Shown: in pieces, positions 8,653 through 17,656 of the stretch
Numbering within the stretch: position 1 is the first letter of the stretch
Layout of the letters: the number at the start of each line of letters is the position of its first letter
Assembly (NCBI RefSeq): GCF_008087345.1
Contig: NZ_ML701737.1
Location: forward strand, 310,001-374,000
Direction: 5' to 3'
Source: Nocardioides caldifontis
GTDB taxonomy: Bacteria; Actinomycetota; Actinomycetes; Propionibacteriales; Nocardioidaceae
Length of the DNA stretch: 64,000 nucleotides
Position numbers and translations under genes: made by a program
Notes under the pieces: model-generated
Databases searched by the model: none
Told to the model about the DNA's origin: nothing
Seen by the model: the letters and a program-made list of their open reading frames with translations, nothing else

Positions 8653-8677
8653 TGCTGTCGTACGACGGGGTGGCCGG

Positions 8678-9391
8678 TCAGGCCTCGTCGTCGCCGGCGA
8701 CGTTGCGGGTGCGGTTCGGGTCGACCTGGATGCCGGGGCCCATGGTCGTCGAGACCGTCACCTTGCGGATGTAGCGGCCCTTGGAGCTGGCCGGCTTGAG
8801 CCGCAGCACCTCCTCGAGCGCGGCGGCGTAGTTCTCGGCGAGCTGCTGCTCGGAGAAGGACGCCTTGCCGATGATGAAGTGCAGGTTCGCGTGCCGGTCG
8901 ACCCGGAACTCGATCTTGCCGCCCTTGATGTCGGAGACGGCCTTGGCGACGTCCATGGTGACCGTGCCGGTCTTCGGGTTCGGCATCAGGCCTCGGGGGC
9001 CGAGCACCTTGCCGAGCCGGCCGACCTTGCCCATCATGTCGGGCGTCGCGACGACCGCGTCGAAGTCCAGCCAACCGCCCTGGACCTTCTCGATCAGCTC
9101 GTCGCCGCCGACGAAGTCGGCGCCCGCCCCGCGGGCCTCCTCGGCCTTGGCGGCGTTGGCGAAGACCAGGACCCTGGCGGTCTTGCCGGTGCCGTGCGGG
9201 AGGTTGACGGTGCCGCGCACCATCTGGTCGGCCTTGCGGGGGTCGACGCCGAGCCGCATCGCGACGTCGACGGTCTCGTCGAACTTCTTCTTGCTCCCGG
9301 CCTTGGCGAGCTTGATCGCCGCGAGCGGGGAGTAGGTCTCGTCCTTGTCGAAGGACTGGGCTGCTGCCCGGTAGCTCTTGCTGCGCTGCAT
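8678..9391 (-). CDS. rplA: 50S ribosomal protein L1
   Basis: 237 residues from the ATG at 9389-9391. The two-domain L1 fold is evident: domain I at the N- and C-termini ([21 protein letters not shown], and [20 protein letters not shown] near the end) around an inserted domain II (about 70-160, including [17 protein letters not shown], the signature). L1 forms the mobile stalk at the E site and can repress the rplKA operon by binding its mRNA. It is 113 bp downstream of rplK. Confidence 0.98.
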   Translation of the reverse strand: MQRSKSYRAAAQSFDKDETYSPLAAIKLAKAGSKKKFDETVDVAMRLGVDPRKADQMVRGTVNLPHGTGKTARVLVFANAAKAEEARGAGADFVGGDELIEKVQGGWLDFDAVVATPDMMGKVGRLGKVLGPRGLMPNPKTGTVTMDVAKAVSDIKGGKIEFRVDRHANLHFIIGKASFSEQQLAENYAAALEEVLRLKPASSKGRYIRKVTVSTTMGPGIQVDPNRTRNVAGDDEA

Positions 9392-9504
9392 GGTTCTGGT
9401 TTCCTCTCCAGTCGTGGTCGTCGGCCGCAGTGCGGGCCTGCCACTGTGTTCAACTACGAAGCGGCCACCGCGTGGTGACCACGGGCGCGCTCGCGCCAGT
9501 TCGA

Positions 9505-9936
9505 TCAGCCGTCGATGGTGACGCCCATCGAGCGCGCGGTGCCCTCGACGACCTTCATGGCGGCGTCCACGTCGTTGGCGTTGAGGTCGGGGAGCTTGGT
9601 CTCCGCGATCTCGCGCACCTGGTCGCGGGTGAGCCGGCCGACCTTGTCCTTGTGCGGGACGCTCGAGCCCTTCGCGAGGCCGGCGGCCTTCTTGATCAGC
9701 TCGGCGGCCGGCGGCGTCTTCGTGACGAAGGTGAAGGTCCGGTCCTCGTAGATGGTGATCTCCACGGGGATGACCTGGCCGCGCTGCTGCTCGGTGGCCG
9801 CGTTGTACGCCTTGCAGAACTCCATGATGTTCACGCCGTGGGGACCGAGCGCGGTACCCACCGGCGGAGCAGGAGTTGCCGCCCCGGCGTTCAGCTGCAC
9901 CTTGACGAGCGCAGCGATCTTCTTCTTCGGAGGCAT
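9505..9936 (-). CDS. rplK: 50S ribosomal protein L11
   Basis: 143 residues. The N-terminal domain ([20 protein letters not shown], the proline-rich linker to [18 protein letters not shown]) and the C-terminal rRNA-binding domain ([35 protein letters not shown]) are complete. L11 organises the GTPase-associated centre with L10-L12 and is required for stringent-factor activation. Standard position, 60 bp after nusG. Confidence 0.98.
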   Translation of the reverse strand: MPPKKKIAALVKVQLNAGAATPAPPVGTALGPHGVNIMEFCKAYNAATEQQRGQVIPVEITIYEDRTFTFVTKTPPAAELIKKAAGLAKGSSVPHKDKVGRLTRDQVREIAETKLPDLNANDVDAAMKVVEGTARSMGVTIDG

Positions 9937-9996
9937 TCCTAGGGTCCTTACTGAAACGGGTGGTGCTGGTTGCGGTGAGCCGGCCGGCCCGGAAGG

Positions 9997-10956
9997 TCAG
10001 ACCTTCTGGATCTGGCTGAAGCTCAGCTCGACCGGGGTCTCCCGGCCGAAGATCTCGACGAGCGCCTTGACCCGCTGGGCCTCGGCGTTGATCTCGGTGA
10101 TGGTGGCGTGCAGCGTCGCGAACGGCCCGTCGACGACCATGACGGAGTCCGAGACGTCGAAGTCGGCGACCTCGACCTTCTTCTTCGCGGGCGCGGCGGC
10201 CGCGGCGCCGCCCTCGGCGGCGGTGGTGGCCGCAGCGGCCTCGGCGGAGGCGACGATCGCCGGAGCGAGCATCTTCTCGACCTCCTCCAGGCTCAGCGGC
10301 ACCGGCTGCTGGCTGTGGCCGACGAAGCCGGTGACCGACGGGGTGTGCCGCACCGCGGCCCACGACTCGTCGGTGAGGTCCATCCGGACGAGGACGTAGC
10401 CGGGCAGGACGGTCCGCTTGACCATCTTGCGCTGGCCGTTCTTGATCTCCGCGACCTCCTCGGTCGGGACGATCACCTCGTGGATGTAGTCCTCCATGTT
10501 GAGGGAGACGATCCGGCTCTCGAGGTTCGCCTTCACCCGGTTCTCCATGCCGGAGTAGGTGTGGATCACGAACCAGTCGCCGAACTTGTTGCGCAGCGAC
10601 TCGCGGAACTCCTCCAACGGGTCGGCCGGCGCGGCGTCGACGTCGGACTCCTCGGCGTCCGCCGCCTCGACGGTGCTCTCGTCGTTCAGCGCGGCGACCT
10701 GCTCCTCGGAGACCTCGTCGATCGCCTCGGGGACGCCCGCGGGCGACTCCTCGGGGGCGCTGACCTCGTCGGCCGGGGACTCCGGGTAGCCGGGCAGGTC
10801 GTCGCCGACCACGTCCTCGGCCGGCGTCGGGGTCTCCGGCGCGGGGGTCGCCTCGCCGGCCTCCTCGGCGACCGGGGCGTCGTCGAGGGACGACTCAGCG
10901 GGCGCCTCGACCTCCTCGACAGGAGCCTCGGGCGCTTCGTCGTACGGCTGCGACAC
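9997..10956 (-). CDS. nusG: Transcription termination/antitermination factor NusG
   Basis: 319 residues from a GTG at 10954-10956. Residues 1-115 are an acidic, low-complexity extension rich in Glu, Ala and Pro. The NGN domain follows (about 122-235; [45 protein letters not shown]). An Ala/Lys linker then leads to the KOW domain (about 262-319; [34 protein letters not shown]). NusG binds RNA polymerase and couples it to Rho and the ribosome. The acidic extension is typical of actinomycetes. It is directly downstream of secE. Confidence 0.97.
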   Translation of the reverse strand: MSQPYDEAPEAPVEEVEAPAESSLDDAPVAEEAGEATPAPETPTPAEDVVGDDLPGYPESPADEVSAPEESPAGVPEAIDEVSEEQVAALNDESTVEAADAEESDVDAAPADPLEEFRESLRNKFGDWFVIHTYSGMENRVKANLESRIVSLNMEDYIHEVIVPTEEVAEIKNGQRKMVKRTVLPGYVLVRMDLTDESWAAVRHTPSVTGFVGHSQQPVPLSLEEVEKMLAPAIVASAEAAAATTAAEGGAAAAAPAKKKVEVADFDVSDSVMVVDGPFATLHATITEINAEAQRVKALVEIFGRETPVELSFSQIQKV

Positions 10957-11007
10957 GGTTGTCAGTCACCTTCACTCTGGGGTTGCGGCCGACCGGCGGG
11001 AGCCGGT

Positions 11008-11217
11008 TCAGCTGAAGATCTCGAACGCGAGCTTGCCGAAGCCCAGGTCGAGCAGCGAGACGATCGTCATGACCACGACGACGAACACCAGGACCACCCA
11101 GAAGTAGGTGATCAGCTGCTGCCGGGTCGGCCACACGACCTTGCGGAGCTCGGCCACGACCTGCCGGTAGAAGGTTGCGGGGCTGGTGCGTCGCTGTGCA
11201 GTCGAGCTCTCCGTCAC
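11008..11217 (-). CDS. secE: Preprotein translocase subunit SecE
   Basis: 69 residues from a GTG at 11215-11217. A short cytoplasmic N-terminus with the conserved RQVVAELRKVVWPTRQQL amphipathic helix precedes one membrane helix (about 41-60, WVVLVFVVVVMTIVSLLDLG). SecE clamps SecY in the Sec translocon. This single-helix form is the usual actinobacterial type. It lies between tRNA-Trp and nusG, as in most actinomycetes. Confidence 0.97.
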   Translation of the reverse strand: MTESSTAQRRTSPATFYRQVVAELRKVVWPTRQQLITYFWVVLVFVVVVMTIVSLLDLGFGKLAFEIFS

Positions 11218-11292
11218 CCGTCCTCCTCCTCACCGTCCGGGGCGTCGTACGCCGGACTCCTTCCCCACGCAGCGGCTCCGCGTGAGGTCCTG

Positions 11293-11365
11293 CAGGGCAC
11301 GAGGGACTTGAACCCCCAACCTTCGGTTTTGGAGACCGATGCTCTGCCAGTTGAGCTAGTGCCCT
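11293..11365 (-). tRNA. trpT: tRNA-Trp (anticodon CCA)
   Basis: The minus strand folds as a full cloverleaf: acceptor AGGGCAC/GTGCCCT, D-arm GCTCAACTGGCAGAGC, anticodon arm TCGGT-CTCCAAA-ACCGA with CCA, T-arm GGGGG-TTCAAGT-CCCTC, discriminator G. The 3' CCA end is not encoded. It sits upstream of secE-nusG, a conserved actinobacterial location. Confidence 0.97.
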
Positions 11366-11520
11366 TCGACGGCTCCCGGTGACCGCACCCACGCGGCAGC
11401 CGGGCTGCGTGCGGGCATGGCGATCAAGGGTGGAAACCACCGACGAGCCAGTCTACGGGCTCGTCCCAGGCAAGTCGAACCGGCGTGCACCCGGGAGAGG
11501 CCAGGTGGAACGATGGGCGC

Positions 11521-12750
11521 ATGACCGCGAGCAGCACGAGCACCCCGTCCGGAGCCACCCGTCCCCGCATCTCGAACCGCATCGGCAGCATCGCCGAGTC
11601 TGCCACCCTCGCGGTCGACGCCAAGGCGAAGGCGCTCAAGGCAGCCGGCCGTCCGGTGATCGGGTTCGGGGCCGGCGAGCCAGACTTCCCCACCCCGTCG
11701 TACATCGTCGAGGCCGCCGTCGCCGCCTGCAGCGACACGGCGAACCACCGCTACACCCCCGCGGGCGGGCTGCCGGCGCTCAAGGAGGCGATCGCCGCCA
11801 AGACGAAGCGCGACACCGGCTACGAGGTCACCCCCGCGCAGGTGCTGGTCACCAACGGCGGCAAGCAGGCGGTGTACGAGGCGTTCGCGACGCTGCTCGA
11901 CCCGGGCGACGAGGTGATCCTCCCTGCGCCGTACTGGACCACCTACCCCGAGTCGATCCGGCTCGCGGGCGGCGTCCCCGTCGAGGTGCTCGCCGACGAG
12001 ACCCAGGACTACCTGGTCACCCTCGAGCAGCTCGAGGCGGCGCGCACCGAGCGCACCAAGGTGCTGCTCTTCTGCTCCCCGTCCAACCCGACCGGCGCGG
12101 TCTACCCGCGCGAGCAGGTCGAGGCGATCGGCCGCTGGGCGGTCGAGCACGACCTGTGGGTGGTCACCGACGAGATCTACGAGCACCTCACGTACGACGG
12201 CGTCGAGGCCGTCTCGATGCCGGTGGCCGTCCCCGAGCTCGCCGACCGCTGCGTGGTCCTCAACGGCGTCGCGAAGACCTACGCGATGACCGGCTGGCGG
12301 GTCGGCTGGCTGATCGGCCCGCAGGACGTCGTGAAGGCCGCCACCAACCTGCAGTCCCACGCGACCTCCAACGTCGCCAACGTCTCGCAGCGCGCCGCGA
12401 TCGCCGCGCTCACCGGCGACCTGTCCGCAGTCGACGAGATGAAGGCGGCCTTCGACCGGCGACGCCGCAAGATCGTCGAGATGCTCAGCGCGATCGACGG
12501 GGTCGTCTGCCCGGACCCGAAGGGCGCGTTCTACGCCTACCCCTCGGTCAAGGGGCTTCTCGGGAAGACGTACGACGGGGTCACGCCGACGACCAGCGCC
12601 GAGCTCGCCGAGCTGATCCTCGACAAGGCGGAGGTGGCCGTGGTGCCGGGCGAGGCCTTCGGGTCCCCCGGCTACATCCGACTCTCCTACGCCCTCGGCG
12701 ACGACGACCTGGTCGAGGGGATCACCCGGCTCCAGAAGCTGTTCGCGTAG
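11521..12750 (+). CDS. aspC: Class I/II PLP-dependent aminotransferase, aspartate aminotransferase type
   Basis: 409 residues from the ATG at 11521. Fold-type I motifs are present: [10 protein letters not shown] near the N-terminus, [32 protein letters not shown], the [12 protein letters not shown]-binding Asp/Tyr, and [14 protein letters not shown], in which Lys252 forms the internal aldimine. The family exchanges the amino groups of aspartate and glutamate, and 1-beta type members like this one also act on prephenate in some bacteria. Divergent from tRNA-Trp/secE. The adjacent deaminase gene follows by 3 bp. Confidence 0.9.
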   Translation: MTASSTSTPSGATRPRISNRIGSIAESATLAVDAKAKALKAAGRPVIGFGAGEPDFPTPSYIVEAAVAACSDTANHRYTPAGGLPALKEAIAAKTKRDTGYEVTPAQVLVTNGGKQAVYEAFATLLDPGDEVILPAPYWTTYPESIRLAGGVPVEVLADETQDYLVTLEQLEAARTERTKVLLFCSPSNPTGAVYPREQVEAIGRWAVEHDLWVVTDEIYEHLTYDGVEAVSMPVAVPELADRCVVLNGVAKTYAMTGWRVGWLIGPQDVVKAATNLQSHATSNVANVSQRAAIAALTGDLSAVDEMKAAFDRRRRKIVEMLSAIDGVVCPDPKGAFYAYPSVKGLLGKTYDGVTPTTSAELAELILDKAEVAVVPGEAFGSPGYIRLSYALGDDDLVEGITRLQKLFA

Positions 12751-12753
12751 AGC

Positions 12754-13935
12754 GTGGCTCGGGCAGGGGCTGGATCCGCGCGCGGACGGGGGCGGCCGCA
12801 CGGCGGCGCCGGCGCGGGCGTGGATGGGACTGGCCCCCCTGGAGCGACGAAGGAGCGCAACGGGTGGTTGCCCGCGCCGGGGTCGCCGGGAGGCCGCCCC
12901 CGCCCCCGACGCAACCTCCAGACCCTCCCCAAGGCGCACCTGCACCTCCACTTCACGGGGTCGATGCGGCACAGCACGTTGGTGGAGCTGGCGGCGAAGC
13001 ACGACGTGCCGTTGCCGGACGCGCTGGTCGAGGACTGGCCGCCGCACCTGTCTGCGGCCGACGAGAAGGGGTGGTTCCGCTTCCAGCGGCTCTACGACAT
13101 CGCGCGGAGCGTGCTGCGCACCCCTGAGGACGTGCGGCGGCTGGTCATGGAGGCGGCGCTGGACGACGCCGCCGACGGGGGCCGCTGGCTCGAGCTGCAG
13201 GTCGACCCGAGCGGCTACGGGGGGCTGTTCGGCGGGATCACCGCGTTCACCGAGCTGGTGCTGGACGCGGTCGACGAGGCAGCGAGGGCCGCGGGGATCG
13301 GGATGGCGGTCGTCATCGCCGCCAACCGCACCCGCCACCCGCTCGACGCCCGGACGCTGGCCCGGCTCGCAGCGCAGTACGCCGGCCGCGGGGTGGTGGC
13401 CTTCGGACTCTCCAACGACGAGCGCCGGGGCCGGACCGAGGAGTTCGAGCGGGCCTTCGCGATCGCGAGGCGGGCCGGGCTCCGGTCGGTCCCGCACGGC
13501 GGCGAGCTGCTCGGCCCGGAGAGCGTCCGGCGGGTGCTCGACCACCTCGGCGCGGACCGCATCGGCCACGGCGTCCGGTCGGTGGAGGACCCTGCGCTGC
13601 TCGAGGAGGTGGTCCGCCGCGGGATCGCGCTGGAGGTCTGCCCCACCTCGAACGTCTCGCTCGGCGTCTACAGCGACCTGACCTCGGTGCCGGTCCCGAC
13701 GCTCCTCGAGGCCGGCGCGACCGTGGCGCTCGGCGCGGACGACCCGCTGCTGTTCGGTTCGCGGCTGGCCGGGCAGTACGCCACCGTCCGCGCCGCCCAC
13801 GACCTCTCCGACGCCGATCTCGCACGGCTGGCCCGGATGTCGGTCGACGCGTCCTGCGCACCGGACAGCCTCAAGCGGGAGCTGGCGAGGGAGATCGACG
13901 ACTGGCTGGCCGCGCCGGTCACCGACCCGGAGTGA
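12754..13935 (+). CDS. add: Adenosine deaminase family amidohydrolase
   Basis: 393 residues if the GTG at 12754 is used; a GTG at 12820 (371 residues) is equally possible, because the first 50 residues are low-complexity and the conserved part starts at LPKAHLHLHFTGS. Metal- and substrate-binding motifs are present: HLHLHFTGS, PHGGELLGPESV (catalytic Glu after HGG), DRIGHGVR, EVCPTSN, and GADDPLLFGS with the metal Asp. The expected reaction is deamination of adenosine to inosine in purine salvage. Some family members act on other nucleosides or 6-aminodeoxyfutalosine, so substrate is inferred. Its 3' end overlaps the convergent response regulator gene by 17 bp. Confidence 0.82.
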   Translation: MARAGAGSARGRGRPHGGAGAGVDGTGPPGATKERNGWLPAPGSPGGRPRPRRNLQTLPKAHLHLHFTGSMRHSTLVELAAKHDVPLPDALVEDWPPHLSAADEKGWFRFQRLYDIARSVLRTPEDVRRLVMEAALDDAADGGRWLELQVDPSGYGGLFGGITAFTELVLDAVDEAARAAGIGMAVVIAANRTRHPLDARTLARLAAQYAGRGVVAFGLSNDERRGRTEEFERAFAIARRAGLRSVPHGGELLGPESVRRVLDHLGADRIGHGVRSVEDPALLEEVVRRGIALEVCPTSNVSLGVYSDLTSVPVPTLLEAGATVALGADDPLLFGSRLAGQYATVRAAHDLSDADLARLARMSVDASCAPDSLKRELAREIDDWLAAPVTDPE

Positions 13936-14575
13936 CGATCCCGGCCTCGTAGGCGAACACCACCGCCTGCACCCGGTCGCGCACGCCGAGCTTGTCGAGC
14001 ACGGCGGCCACGTGCGTCTTCACGGTGGTCTCCCCGAGGTGCAGCCGGGCGGCGATCTCGGCGTTCGACAGCCCCCGGGCGAGCAGCGGCAGCACCTCCC
14101 GCTCCCGCGGGGTCAGCCGCGCGAGCTGCCTCTCCGCATCGCGGTGCCGGGCGCGCGCCGCGACGAGCTCGCCGACGAGCCGGGTGGTGACGGCGGGGGC
14201 GAGCAACGACTCCCCCGCGGCCACCACGTGGATGGCCCGCACCAGCTCCTCGGGCGGCGCGTCCTTGAGCAGGAACCCGCTCGCGCCGGCCTCGAGCGCG
14301 GAGAAGACGTACTCGTCCCGGTCGTAGGTCGTCAGCACCACCACCCGGGCACCGGTCGACGCGGTCACCTCGCGGGTGGCCGCGATCCCGTCGAGCACCG
14401 GCATCCGGATGTCCATCAGCACGACGTCGGGGCGGGCGGTGCGGCAGAGCTCGACGGCGGCGCGCCCGTCCGCGGCCTCGCCCACCACCTCGACGTCCGG
14501 CTCCGGCTCGAGGAGCCGCACGAACCCGGCGCGGATCAGCTGCTGGTCGTCGGCGACCACGACGCGGACGGTCAC
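13919..14575 (-). CDS. NarL/FixJ-type response regulator
   Basis: 218 residues from a GTG that overlaps the kinase stop codon as GTGA. The receiver domain (1-120) has acidic residues D9-D10, phosphoacceptor D55 in VVLMDIRMP, the T/S switch in VVLTTYDRD and K103-region LLKDAPPEEL. The LuxR-type HTH (about 150-212) carries LTPREREVLPLLARGLSNAE and GETTVKTHVAAVLDKLGVRDR. It is paired with the upstream histidine kinase. Signal and targets are unknown. Confidence 0.92.
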   Translation of the reverse strand: MTVRVVVADDQQLIRAGFVRLLEPEPDVEVVGEAADGRAAVELCRTARPDVVLMDIRMPVLDGIAATREVTASTGARVVVLTTYDRDEYVFSALEAGASGFLLKDAPPEELVRAIHVVAAGESLLAPAVTTRLVGELVAARARHRDAERQLARLTPREREVLPLLARGLSNAEIAARLHLGETTVKTHVAAVLDKLGVRDRVQAVVFAYEAGIVTPGR

Positions 14576-15777
14576 GACCGGGACGGCTCTACGGAGGTCG
14601 GCGAGCCGGCGAGGGGCAGCACGGCGTGCACCCGGAAGCCGCCGTCCGGGAGCGGGCCGCTGTCCAGGCGACCGCCGTACAGCCGGACACGCTCGCGCAT
14701 CCCGACCAGCCCGTGGCCGGCTCCTGCCACTGCTCCTGGCACTGCGGCGGGCGGCCGGGTCGGCGCGCCGTTGGTGACGGCGACCTCGAGCGCGTCGGCG
14801 CGCCGCTCGAGCCGCACCTGGACCGGCGCGCCCGGGGCGTGCTTCACGACGTTGGTCAGGGCCTCCTGCACGATGCGGTACGACGACAGGGCGAGCCCTC
14901 CGACCAGGTCACCGGGCTCCCCGACCACGGAGAGGGTCACCTCGTGCCCGGCGGTGCGCAGCGGGGCGACCAGGGCCTCGATCCCGCCGAGCGTCGGCAG
15001 CGGCTCCAGCGACCCGCCCTCCCCGGACTCGTGGAGCAGCCCGAGGAGCCGGCGGAGCTCCTCCAGCGCCGAGCGGCCGGTCCGCTCGATGGTGTCGAGG
15101 GTGCGGGCGGTCGACGAGGCGGGGTCGTCGAGGAGCCGCCGCTCCACCCCGGCGTGCAGGACCACGACGCTGAGGGAGTGCGCGACGACGTCGTGGAGCT
15201 CGCGGGCGATCCGGGTGCGTTCGGCCGCGGCTGCGGCGGCTGCCTCGCGCTCGGCGGCCGCGGCGCGCTCCCGGGCGGTCGACGCCTCGTGGCGCAGCCC
15301 GTGCAGCAACCTGCCGACCACGAACGCGACGCCCCAGAAGAGCAGCGTCGGCAGGGTCTCGCCGGCCGACCGGCCGACGCTCAGCGAGGCGAGCTCGACC
15401 ACGACGAGCGGGACCGCGACGCCGGCGAGCCCGAGCGGCAGCGCCGCGCGCGGGGCGTGCAGCCCGAGAGCGAAGAAGGCCACGAGCATGACGAGGAACG
15501 GCTCGAACGCGGGCTGCACCGCGAGGTCGCGGTGGAGCAGCAGGAGGTAGCCGGTCACCAGCCACGCCGCGACCAGGGCGGCGAGGGTCGGCCGCGCGAC
15601 CCGGGCCACCAGCACGGCGGACGCCGCCATCAGCACCGCCACGGTCACCCACCGCGGCTCCGGGTAGCCGTCGCCGTCGCCGAGCAGCCCGTTGACGAGG
15701 ACCAGCGCGACGAGGGCCAGGGGCACGGCCCAGGTCGAGACCCGGGCCGCCCCCGCGCCCACCGACCCCCCTCGCAT
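14572..15777 (-). CDS. Membrane sensor histidine kinase (HPK7/NarX-DesK type)
   Basis: 401 residues from the ATG at 15775-15777. About five membrane helices fill residues 15-155, followed by a coiled coil rich in Ala/Glu/Arg (about 165-188). The dimerisation/phosphoacceptor domain has ARELHDVVAHSLSVVV (His195), and the ATPase domain contains SYRIVQEALTNVVKHAP and GHGLVGMRERVRLYGG. This class phosphorylates NarL-type regulators, here the directly downstream gene with a 4-bp overlap. No extracellular sensor domain of size is visible, so sensing is probably within the membrane. Confidence 0.9.
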   Translation of the reverse strand: MRGGSVGAGAARVSTWAVPLALVALVLVNGLLGDGDGYPEPRWVTVAVLMAASAVLVARVARPTLAALVAAWLVTGYLLLLHRDLAVQPAFEPFLVMLVAFFALGLHAPRAALPLGLAGVAVPLVVVELASLSVGRSAGETLPTLLFWGVAFVVGRLLHGLRHEASTARERAAAAEREAAAAAAAERTRIARELHDVVAHSLSVVVLHAGVERRLLDDPASSTARTLDTIERTGRSALEELRRLLGLLHESGEGGSLEPLPTLGGIEALVAPLRTAGHEVTLSVVGEPGDLVGGLALSSYRIVQEALTNVVKHAPGAPVQVRLERRADALEVAVTNGAPTRPPAAVPGAVAGAGHGLVGMRERVRLYGGRLDSGPLPDGGFRVHAVLPLAGSPTSVEPSRS

Positions 15778-15959
15778 GGCGGGACGGTAGCAACGCGCGA
15801 GCGCGCCGTGCTCCTCCTCGCGGCCCCTCCTCCTCGTCCGCGAGGACGAGGTCGACGGGCTCCCGCTCCTCTCGCGGACGACCGGCTCCGCCCGGGCAGC
15901 CGAGGCGGACCGGCCGCGGCGACCAGGACCGTGGGGCGACCGACGACCGGAGGAGAGCC

Positions 15960-16640
15960 ATGACCCTCGACCACGCCCCCACCCCACCCGCGACCGCCGC
16001 ACCCGGGAGCCCGGCTGCGGCCGACCGCCTCGCCGCCCTCGGCGGCACCCTCTTCACCGTCTGCGTCCTGGCCGGCAACGGCCTGACCGAGACCGTCGTC
16101 GGCAGCGACGACTCCCCCGCCGGCACCGCCGCCGACCTCGCCGCGCAAGGCGCGAGCACCGCCGTCCGGGTCGGGCTGGGGCTCGAGCTCGTCGGGCTCC
16201 TCCTGGCCGGCGGGTTCGCCGCGGCGGTGGCGGCCCGTGGCCTCGGCAGGGCCGCGACCCGCACGGCGGCGACGGTCGCCGCAGTGGCCGGGGGCTGCCT
16301 CGTCGCGGTCAAGCTCGCGTCGGCCGCGCCGTACCTCGCCGCCCTCAGCGCCCGCGACACGCTCCCGGACGAGGTCCTGCACGCGCTGGTCGGCACCAAC
16401 GAGGCGGCGTTCGTGGTGACCTGGCTGCCCGCCGCGGTGCTCGTGGGCGCGACGGCGCTGGTGCTGCACGGCACCGGCGTCGGCGGCCGGCTCCTGCGAG
16501 CGACCGGGCTCGTGGTGGCCGGCGCCGGGCTCGCCGCCGCGCTCGTGGGGTCCATCGACCCGTCGTCGGCGTTCCCGGTGCCGTTCCTCCTCGGGCTGGT
16601 GTGGATCGCCGTGGCCGGGGTCAGGCTCGCCCGTCGCTGA
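15960..16640 (+). CDS. Hypothetical integral membrane protein
   Basis: 226 residues with about six hydrophobic segments (roughly 25-45, 68-92, 98-122, 145-168, 175-198, 203-222) rich in Ala, Val and Leu. I do not recognise a specific family. It starts 183 bp from the divergent histidine kinase, so it could be a target of that two-component system, which is inference from position only. GGAGGAGAGCC just upstream of the ATG is a good ribosome-binding site. Confidence 0.7.
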   Translation: MTLDHAPTPPATAAPGSPAAADRLAALGGTLFTVCVLAGNGLTETVVGSDDSPAGTAADLAAQGASTAVRVGLGLELVGLLLAGGFAAAVAARGLGRAATRTAATVAAVAGGCLVAVKLASAAPYLAALSARDTLPDEVLHALVGTNEAAFVVTWLPAAVLVGATALVLHGTGVGGRLLRATGLVVAGAGLAAALVGSIDPSSAFPVPFLLGLVWIAVAGVRLARR

Positions 16641-16694
16641 CCCGCCTGGTGTGGCTGCCACCCGCCGGCGGCGTGGTGCGGCAGACTGCGGCGC

Positions 16695-17174
16695 ATGAGT
16701 ACGCCTCCCGGGGGACCACCTCCGTACGACCCGAACCAGCCCCAGGACCCGAACCAGGGGTACGGCGCCCCGCCGCCCCCGCCGCCCGGCGGTGGCTCCT
16801 ACCCGTCGTACCCGACCGACCCGGGCAGCGGCGGCTACGGGCAGCCGCCCTACGACCAGCCGCAGTACGGCGGCGGCCAGCCCGGTGGCGGCCAGCAGAC
16901 CAACGGCCTCGCCATCGCCTCGCTGGTCACCGGCATCCTCGGCATCCCGCTGGTCTGCTGCTGGGTCGGCGTGCTGCTGTCGATCGCGGCGATCGTCACC
17001 GGCTTCCTCGGCAAGAAGAAGGCCGACGAGTCCGGTGGTCGCATCGGCGGCCGCGGGATGGCGCTCGCCGGCATCATCCTCGGTGTGATCGGCGTCGTGC
17101 TGCTGATCGTGCTGATCATCCTCGTCGCCGCGACCGGCTCGTTCGACTACACGTTCGACACCGACTCGATGTGA
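16695..17174 (+). CDS. DUF4190-type small membrane protein with Pro/Gly/Tyr-rich N-terminus
   Basis: 159 residues. The first 65 are a low-complexity cytoplasmic segment of Pro, Gly, Tyr and Gln (PYDPNQPQDPNQGYG type). Two hydrophobic hairpins follow (about 72-105 and 118-146), with GKKKADESGGRIGGRGMALAG between them, the hallmark of DUF4190 proteins. Function is unknown. Tandem with a second member 58 bp downstream. Confidence 0.75.
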   Translation: MSTPPGGPPPYDPNQPQDPNQGYGAPPPPPPGGGSYPSYPTDPGSGGYGQPPYDQPQYGGGQPGGGQQTNGLAIASLVTGILGIPLVCCWVGVLLSIAAIVTGFLGKKKADESGGRIGGRGMALAGIILGVIGVVLLIVLIILVAATGSFDYTFDTDSM

Positions 17175-17182
17175 CCCCGGGG

Positions 17183-17220
17183 CCGGGGCGGCGACGGGCC
17201 GTGGTGCCCGTCCGCCCCGG
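17183..17220 (+). terminator. GC-rich hairpin between the two DUF4190 genes
   Basis: The arms CCGGGGCGG(c)GACGGGC and GCCCGTC(c)GCCCCGG form a stem of about 14 bp with a short loop, 9 bp after the stop codon. There is no T-run. It could terminate or attenuate transcription between the paralogues. Confidence 0.5.
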
Positions 17221-17232
17221 TACCCTCCCGGC

Positions 17233-17649
17233 ATGAGCACGCCGCCCTCCGGACCGCGCCCGCAGGACCCGAACCAGCCCTACGGCTACGGGGAGCAGCC
17301 GGGCTACGGGCAGCAGCCCGGCTACTACGGCCAGCAGCCTCCCGGCTACCCGCCGCCGGTCTACTACCGCGTCCCCGACCACCCCCAGGCCGCGACCGCG
17401 ATGATCCTGGGAATCCTCGGCATCGTGCTCTGCCAGGTCCTCGGCCCGTTCGCCTGGTCGATGGGGAAGAAGACGATGGCCGAGATCGACGCCAGCGGCG
17501 GCCAGCTCGGCGGCCGCGGCCAGGCGCAGGCCGGCTACGTCTGCGGGATCATCGCCACCGCGCTCCTCGGGATCGCGGTCGCGTTCCTGCTCGTCTACTT
17601 CGTGATCATCGTGGCGATCTTCGGCGGGATGGCGGCCAGCGCGCCCTGA
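17233..17649 (+). CDS. Second DUF4190-type small membrane protein
   Basis: 138 residues. The N-terminal 45 residues repeat GYGQQPGYYGQQPPGYPPP-like motifs. Two membrane segments (about 52-75 and 98-132) flank GKKTMAEIDASGGQLGGRGQAQAG, the same loop as in the upstream gene, so the pair arose by duplication. Role unknown; proteins of this type are often cell-envelope associated. Ends 7 bp from the convergent murB. Confidence 0.72.
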   Translation: MSTPPSGPRPQDPNQPYGYGEQPGYGQQPGYYGQQPPGYPPPVYYRVPDHPQAATAMILGILGIVLCQVLGPFAWSMGKKTMAEIDASGGQLGGRGQAQAGYVCGIIATALLGIAVAFLLVYFVIIVAIFGGMAASAP

Positions 17650-17656
17650 GCCCCGC

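Larger units (their letters stand above)
8281..8677. other. 397-bp intergenic region between the DnaB-like gene and rplA, no gene
   Basis: Two convergent transcription units end here. It holds a hairpin with arms GGTTTCCCA/TGGGAAACC (8299-8324), a second one with arms ATGGGAAC/GTTCCCCAT (8349-8370), a short palindrome GTCGTTCAGGTGAACGAC (8454-8471), three family A repeat copies (8530-8603) and the rplA terminator stem (8618-8652). No coding potential was seen. Confidence 0.7.
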